From assembly GCA_002083825.1 (NCBI GenBank), contig DAZV01000057.1, forward strand, positions 62,001 to 126,000: a DNA stretch of 64,000 nucleotides. Direction: 5' to 3'. The notes under the pieces are model-generated. The model was not told the DNA's origin. It was given only the letters and a program-made list of their open reading frames with translations, and made no database searches. Each line of letters starts with the position of its first letter. The first letter of the stretch is position 1. A program made the translations under genes and the position numbers. Shown here piece by piece: positions 60,558 to 64,000 of this stretch. Source of the DNA: Candidatus Sericytochromatia bacterium S15B-MN24 CBMW_12. GTDB lineage: Bacteria > Cyanobacteriota > Sericytochromatia > S15B-MN24 > UBA4093.

Positions 60558-61077
60558 AGTCAGTGGGCCTGTAAGCCGAGTTCTGTCCCCCCGCAGTGGG
60601 GGTGATCATCTCTCTGGGACGGCGGTTACCCGACGCCTCATGCAACCGTACCCGGGGAATCGGCGAGCAGCGTCAACTTCCCCTGTTTGGTCTTGCTCCG
60701 GACGGGGTTTACCTAGCCAGCCGGTCACCCGACTGCTGGTGGGCTCTTACCCCACCTTTGCACCCTTACCCGACACCGATTTCATCCCTGGTGATTCCCG
60801 TCCTCCGTCGCGTTCCGCAAACCATTCCTTGCGGCGTCGGGGCGGCATGCCCTGGCCTTCGCGTGGTGGATTGAAGCTGCGAGTCGTCCCTGTTGGTGGA
60901 TCTCGAATGGGTCTCTCGATGAATGGAGGCTGAATTTATGTCGGGCGGTATATTTCTGTGGCACTATCCTCGGGGTCGCCCCCACTGGGAGTTACCCAGC
61001 GTCCTGCCCTGGGGAGCTCGGACTTTCCTCAGGTCCCATGGAAGCCATGGTTCCCGCGATCACCCGTCCCACTGACT
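60558..61077 (-). ncRNA. rnpB: RNase P RNA (class A)
   Basis: The catalytic RNA that matures tRNA 5' ends. On the minus strand the universal elements are present. GAGGAAAGTCCGAGC lies at about 61016-61030, AGTGCCACAGAAA and TACCGCC near 60940-60967, and GGTAAGGGTGCAAAGGTG near 60757-60774. The 3' ACAGAACTCGGCTTACAGGC is at 60569-60588. P1 is closed by AGTCAGTGGG (61068-61077) pairing with CCCACTGACT (60558-60567). The length of about 520 bases is large for type A, with extra sequence in the variable arms around 60810-60920. The AGTGCCACAGAAA wording is like cyanobacterial and Gram-positive rnpB. Confidence 0.96.
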
Positions 61078-61082
61078 CGGGC

Positions 61083-61111
61083 ATTCTAGCGCCTTGTCAT
61101 GCGCGAGTCAA
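61083..61111 (-). promoter_or_regulatory. Promoter of rnpB
   Basis: On the minus strand TTGACT (61106-61111), a 17-base spacer and TAGAAT (61083-61088) lie 6 bases before the 5' side of P1, exactly where a strong RNA promoter should be. Confidence 0.85.
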
Positions 61112-61291
61112 GGAACGATCTCTGCCAGCCCCGAGCTGCGACGGCCATCGCAGCCCTCTCGCCCACCCCGTCATCCGCCCCAGCAGGCCCGTTCGGGATG
61201 ACGCGTACACCGCCCCCCGGCCCCTGATCGTGTACGACACCTTCAAGAGGACCAGCAACCCCAGCTTTGCGCCCTTCGGTCTCGACATCAT
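61097..61291 (-). CDS. Possible small protein upstream of rnpB
   Basis: A 64-codon minus-strand frame starts at tandem ATGATG with AAGGAGGGG directly before it. The product is basic (MSRPKGAKLGLLVLLKVSYTIRG ...), with one short hydrophobic stretch, and unlike any family I know. Its stop lies inside the rnpB promoter spacer. The Shine-Dalgarno is good, but composition is Gly/Arg-rich like chance frames in GC-rich DNA, so it may not be a gene. Confidence 0.3.
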   Translation of the reverse strand: MMSRPKGAKLGLLVLLKVSYTIRGRGAVYASSRTGLLGRMTGWARGLRWPSQLGAGRDRSLTRA

Positions 61292-61559
61292 CCCCTCCTT
61301 CGTTGTCCTTGCGTTGTCCTCGCGTTGTCCTGGTCCCTCGTCAGAGGGACCAAGCGTCAGCCATGATCGCTTCAACGGTTCTGGCTTCGCCCGTCAATCC
61401 TCGCGCCATTGCGAAGGACTCGACGGACTGGGCTTCATATCGCTTAATATACTATCATGTTCGACCTTGCTTGCCCATGCAGGGAACTTCCCGCAACTCC
61501 CGCTCGTCCTTCCAGCGAAGCGCGTCTGCTCGGCGCCCCGAAGCGCGGAATTCGACCCC
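61112..61559. other. Intergenic region between the divergent rnpB and lexA promoters
   Basis: Apart from the doubtful small frame, this stretch of about 450 bases holds three GTTGTCCT motifs spaced 11 bases apart (61302, 61313 and 61324). A 9-bp perfect hairpin (TGGTCCCTC, 61331-61339, with 61344-61352) follows directly. There is also an A/T-rich patch around 61438-61458 with TATACT-like hexamers on both strands. I see no RNA gene here. Confidence 0.5.
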
Positions 61560-61588
61560 TTGACAGGCTGTTAGCTTCAATCTACCAT
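61560..61588 (+). promoter_or_regulatory. Promoter of lexA
   Basis: A consensus -35 TTGACA (61560-61565), a 17-base spacer and TACCAT (61583-61588) precede lexA. The -10 is overlapped by a perfect palindrome, the expected position for an autoregulatory operator. Confidence 0.8.
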
Positions 61589-61601
61589 ACGTTTGTATGG
61601 T
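61584..61601. promoter_or_regulatory. Candidate LexA operator (SOS box)
   Basis: ACCATAC-N4-GTATGGT is a perfect 18-bp palindrome that covers the lexA -10 element and the likely transcription start. It differs from the E. coli (CTG-N10-CAG), Bacillus (GAAC-N4-GTTC) and alphaproteobacterial (GTTC-N7-GTTC) boxes. The N4 spacing and TAC/GTA core recall the Bacillus and cyanobacterial geometry. Confidence 0.6.
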
Positions 61602-61663
61602 GGGTCATCGCAGGACGGCTCACCGCGTTGTTTTCGGGAAGCGGAATCGTGAAAGGAGCGGGC

Positions 61664-62257
61664 TTGCAAGACTTGACCCCTCGTCAGGCCCAGGTCCTGG
61701 AGGTTCTTGCCGCTCACCTGAAGGATAGGGGGAAGGCGCCGACCGTTCGCGAAATCGCCTCCGCCCTGGGGGTGAAGGCGGTGGGCACCATCCAGGATCA
61801 TCTTCGCGCCCTCGAGCAGAAAGGCTACGTGGAGCGCGATCCCGGCCTCAGCCGCAGCCTCCGATTGACCGAGCGAGCCCCGTCGCCCGATCGGGTGCCT
61901 ATCGTCGGTAGAATCGCCGCGGGACGTCCCATCGAGGCCATTCCCGATGTCGAATACCTGGACGTCATCCAGGATCTTCAGCTCGAAGGATCGTATTTGT
62001 TGAGGGTCAAGGGCGAGAGCATGATCGACGATCATATCGCCGACGGCGACTTCGTGGTGGTTCAGCCCCAGGCCCATGCCCGGGACGGGCAGATCGTGGT
62101 GGCGTTGCTGCCCGGCGGCGAAGCCACGCTCAAGCGTTACTTCCGGGAGCACGATCACGTCAGGCTTCAACCAGCCAACCAGTCAATGGAGCCCATCCGG
62201 GTTCGCGAAGTCGTCATTCAGGGTCGCGTGGTGGCGGTCATTCGCCGCGTACAGTAG
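61664..62257 (+). CDS. lexA: LexA SOS-response repressor
   Basis: The TTG at 61664 has AAAGGAG 5 bases upstream and gives a 197-residue protein of normal length. A longer frame from 61457 begins before the promoter and is rejected. Residues 1-68 form the winged-helix DNA-binding domain (PTVREIASALGVKAVGTIQDHLRALEQKGYVER). The autocleavage site is Ala86-Gly87 (GRIAAGRP). The catalytic pair is Ser119 (VKGESMIDD) and Lys157 (ATLKRY). All catalytic residues are intact, so RecA-stimulated self-cleavage is expected. The recognition helix differs from E. coli, consistent with the unusual operator. Confidence 0.95.
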   Translation: MQDLTPRQAQVLEVLAAHLKDRGKAPTVREIASALGVKAVGTIQDHLRALEQKGYVERDPGLSRSLRLTERAPSPDRVPIVGRIAAGRPIEAIPDVEYLDVIQDLQLEGSYLLRVKGESMIDDHIADGDFVVVQPQAHARDGQIVVALLPGGEATLKRYFREHDHVRLQPANQSMEPIRVREVVIQGRVVAVIRRVQ

Positions 62258-62268
62258 AGGAGGTCGTT

Positions 62269-62430
62269 TTGATTTCGTCGCGTCAGCCCTTCCAGACTCC
62301 CCGGATCCGCCTTCTCAAGCGAAGCCGGAGATCCTGGCTCCAGCGCTTCTGGAACGTCGAGGAACTCTTCGAGCTCAAGGTCACCCTGCTTCTCGTCGTG
62401 AGCGCGCTCGGCGCCGCGCTGGGCGCCTGA
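62269..62430 (+). CDS. Small membrane protein co-transcribed with lexA
   Basis: A 53-codon frame starts at TTG 62269, with AGAGGAGG (62256-62263) overlapping the lexA stop and 5 bases before it. The N-terminal half is strongly basic (QPFQTPRIRLLKRSRRSWLQRFW) and the last 16 residues are hydrophobic (VTLLLVVSALGAALGA), as in a small tail-type membrane protein. It lies only 11 bases after lexA with no terminator between, so it should be under LexA control. Small single-helix proteins encoded with lexA in other bacteria (YneA, DivS, SidA) block division, and this is a positional analogy. I see no sequence homology. Confidence 0.6.
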   Translation: MISSRQPFQTPRIRLLKRSRRSWLQRFWNVEELFELKVTLLLVVSALGAALGA

Positions 62431-62444
62431 ACACTGCGCTCGCC

Positions 62445-63830
62445 TCAGTCGAGGGTGCCTATCAGCTCGTCGGTCTCTGCGAGCCGCGGCAGCGTGAACC
62501 AGAAGGTACTCCCGCTTTCGATCCGACTCTCAACGCCCAGCTTTCCCCCATGCGCTTCGATCAGCGCTTTGGCAATCGATAGCCCCAGTCCGGCGCCACC
62601 GTGCTCCCGCGTGATGCTGGCGTCCACCTGGAAGAACTTCTGGAATAGCATCTCGACGTGCTGATCGCTGATCCCAATCCCCGTGTCGGAAATCGCCACG
62701 TGGACCTCGTCGGGACCCGCGTGCATGGTAATGGACACCTGCCCCCCCGCGGGCGTGAACTTGATGGCGTTTCCCAGCAGGTTCCGCAGCACCTGACCGA
62801 TGCGGCTCGGATCCATCGGCACCGCCAGCCGTTCGTCGGGAAGCTCCGCGTGAAGCGTCAAGCGCGCTTCCTGTAGGAGCGGCTGCAAGAAGGTCAGTTC
62901 CTCGTGGATGAGAAGTCCCAGATCGGCCTCGCGCAAGACCAGCTTGAAAGAGCCTGCTTCCATGCGGGCGAAATCGAGCATGTCGTCGACGATCCGCTGC
63001 AGCCGCTTCGCCCCCTCTTGGATCTGGCTGACGAATCCCTGCTGATCCCGGGTCAACGCGCCTCCGACTTGATCCTCGAGGAACTCGGCGTAGCCCATGA
63101 TGGAGGTCAGCGGCGTTCGTAACTCGTGGGAGGCGGCGTTGATGAAGTTCCCCTTGAGTCGGTCGAGCTCGCGAAGGGTCTCGATCTGCTCCTGTTGAAG
63201 TCTCTCGTTCTCGACTCTCGCCGAAACCTCGGTCGCGAAGAGCAACATGCCCTGCACGGCCCGATCGTCCTCGAAAAGCGGAACCAGCGTGGCGTCGACG
63301 TAGTGCCGGCGATCGCCCACCACGATCGGATACCCCGTGAATCGCGCCGTCTCGCCCTTCGCCAGCACGGCCTCGCAAAGCACGTCCCACGGGTCCAGCT
63401 TCGGCAAGACGTCGAATACCGAGCGATTGACGATTTGTTCGGAACCCAAGCCCATGACCCGAACCAGCTCCGCGTTCGCCCAGCGAATGACCATGTCCCG
63501 ATCCAGGTAGAGGATGCCCACCGGTATCGAGGCGACGATGTGGTCGACGAGCGCTTTCTCGCAGGATAGCTCTCGATTGCGCTCGACGATCTCGGCTTCG
63601 ATTCGCTGGCTGTGATCCCTCAATCGCGCGAAGGCGGTTTCCATGTTCTGGGTTCGCAAGGCCGCCTCCTCGCTCGCCGCCAGCTGCTGCTGGGAGGTCG
63701 CGAGGGCGGACAAGAGTTGCTGGTTTCGTAGTTCGAGCCGGGCAACGGCCGCCCTCGAGACCATCAGTTCCGACTGAAGGCACAAAAGCTCATGGCCCTC
63801 GGTGGCGGGGATGAGTTCTCGGTTGATCAT
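62445..63830 (-). CDS. Soluble PAS-domain sensor histidine kinase
   Basis: The ATG at 63830 has AAGGA 5 bases upstream. A longer frame to 63926 lacks a Shine-Dalgarno. The 461-residue protein has an N-terminal coiled coil (about 20-95), a PAS domain (about 98-210: ASIPVGILYLDRDMVIRWANAELVRVMG) and a HisKA domain with the phospho-acceptor in FINAASHELRTPLTSIMGYAEFL (about 236). The HATPase_c domain has RNLLGNAIKFTPAGG, DTGIGIS, FQKFFQVD and GGAGLGLSIAKALIEAHGGKL. No membrane helix is present, so it senses a cytoplasmic signal. No response regulator is adjacent. It is convergent with the lexA unit. Confidence 0.9.
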   Translation of the reverse strand: MINRELIPATEGHELLCLQSELMVSRAAVARLELRNQQLLSALATSQQQLAASEEAALRTQNMETAFARLRDHSQRIEAEIVERNRELSCEKALVDHIVASIPVGILYLDRDMVIRWANAELVRVMGLGSEQIVNRSVFDVLPKLDPWDVLCEAVLAKGETARFTGYPIVVGDRRHYVDATLVPLFEDDRAVQGMLLFATEVSARVENERLQQEQIETLRELDRLKGNFINAASHELRTPLTSIMGYAEFLEDQVGGALTRDQQGFVSQIQEGAKRLQRIVDDMLDFARMEAGSFKLVLREADLGLLIHEELTFLQPLLQEARLTLHAELPDERLAVPMDPSRIGQVLRNLLGNAIKFTPAGGQVSITMHAGPDEVHVAISDTGIGISDQHVEMLFQKFFQVDASITREHGGAGLGLSIAKALIEAHGGKLGVESRIESGSTFWFTLPRLAETDELIGTLD

Positions 63831-64000
63831 GTCGTCCTTGCCTGTTCGTCTTGCCTGCTCGCCCCAACAGTGCGGTCCCCTATTGGAACAGGCTGACTTT
63901 ATTCCATGCGCTAGTTTAGCGGACAAGCTGCCGGAGGTCTAGGCAAGTTTTACGGGTTCTCCGTCATGGCGTGAACGTCCCGCTTCCTCGAAGCGCCAGG

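Noticed and set aside
61457-61663. N-terminal extension of LexA from an ATG at 61457
   Set aside because: The extension begins upstream of the consensus lexA promoter and its -10 palindrome. The TTG at 61664 has a well-placed AAAGGAG and gives a normal-length LexA with Ser119.
1-64000. tRNA genes, insertion sequences and prophage or attachment sites
   Set aside because: I looked for T-loop motifs, transposase signatures and flanking direct repeats and found none convincing.

Overview
The window is a high-GC, gene-dense chromosomal segment with no insertion sequence, prophage, CRISPR array or tRNA that I can recognise. The organism looks diderm: it has an MltA-type lytic transglycosylase, a protein with a beta-barrel-like C-terminus ending in phenylalanine, several lipobox proteins and lgt. 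It also carries markers that are unusual in Proteobacteria but known from Gram-positive and cyanobacterial lineages: a DUF1290 small basic protein and a DUF881 protein inside the division cluster, a DUF512 radical-SAM protein, and a DUF2721 membrane protein. MurE carries the DNPR motif of meso-diaminopimelate-adding enzymes. My best guess is a non-photosynthetic relative of Cyanobacteria (Sericytochromatia/Melainabacteria-like). That placement is inference only.

Layout. 1-2.6 kb: tail of a dicarboxylate/amino-acid:cation symporter, a lipoprotein, comF and a VanZ-family gene. 2.6-5.9 kb: a shikimate/tyrosine operon (DAHP synthase, tyrA, aroA). 5.9-8.5 kb: four-domain S1 protein and the DUF512 gene. 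8.6-12 kb (minus): a secreted protein, a small helical protein, and a UshA-like protein with a degraded metal site fused to a barrel-like domain. 12-17 kb: mltA, small unknown genes, a subtilase lipoprotein and a purple-acid-phosphatase-like enzyme. 17-24 kb: two cation/proton antiporters, a PlsB-like acyltransferase, gpsA and lgt. 24-27 kb: small unknown genes, an HTH-less TetR-like protein, a lipoprotein and a glycosyltransferase. 27-30 kb: a 60-residue LacI-type HTH protein, a FIST protein and a chemoreceptor, preceded by a 48-bp palindrome. 30-35 kb: transaldolase with a structured leader, Rho with a repeat-rich disordered arm, and a LysM/M23 peptidase. 35-39.5 kb: a lipoprotein, gdpD, a toast-rack-like secreted protein, DUF2721 and a second subtilase lipoprotein. 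39.7-44.3 kb (minus): pgeF, a double-GNAT protein and ileS. 44.5-60.5 kb (minus): the division and cell-wall cluster rsmH-ftsL-ftsI-murE-murF-mraY-murD-ftsW-murG-murC-murB-ftsQ-DUF881-sbp-ftsZ, headed by the RNase P RNA gene. 61.5-64 kb: lexA with a small membrane-protein gene behind it, then a PAS histidine kinase.

How the parts fit. The largest block makes lipid-linked peptidoglycan precursors and the septal machinery. PgeF nearby is known to remove mis-incorporated MurC products, and the MltA and LysM/M23 proteins remodel the wall. GpsA and the acyltransferase feed phospholipid, which Lgt uses to anchor the many lipoproteins seen here. lexA and its small downstream membrane gene sit close to the division cluster, suggesting an SOS division checkpoint.

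Expression signals are clear in several places: sigma70-like promoters with 16-18 bp spacers before rnpB, lexA, ileS, comF and a small gene at 13.9 kb, and several genes whose -10 element lies only 5-8 bases before the ATG, as in leaderless mRNAs. The most interesting leads are the lexA operator and its partner gene, the LacI-HTH/FIST/chemoreceptor cassette with its palindrome, and the inactivated UshA-barrel fusion.
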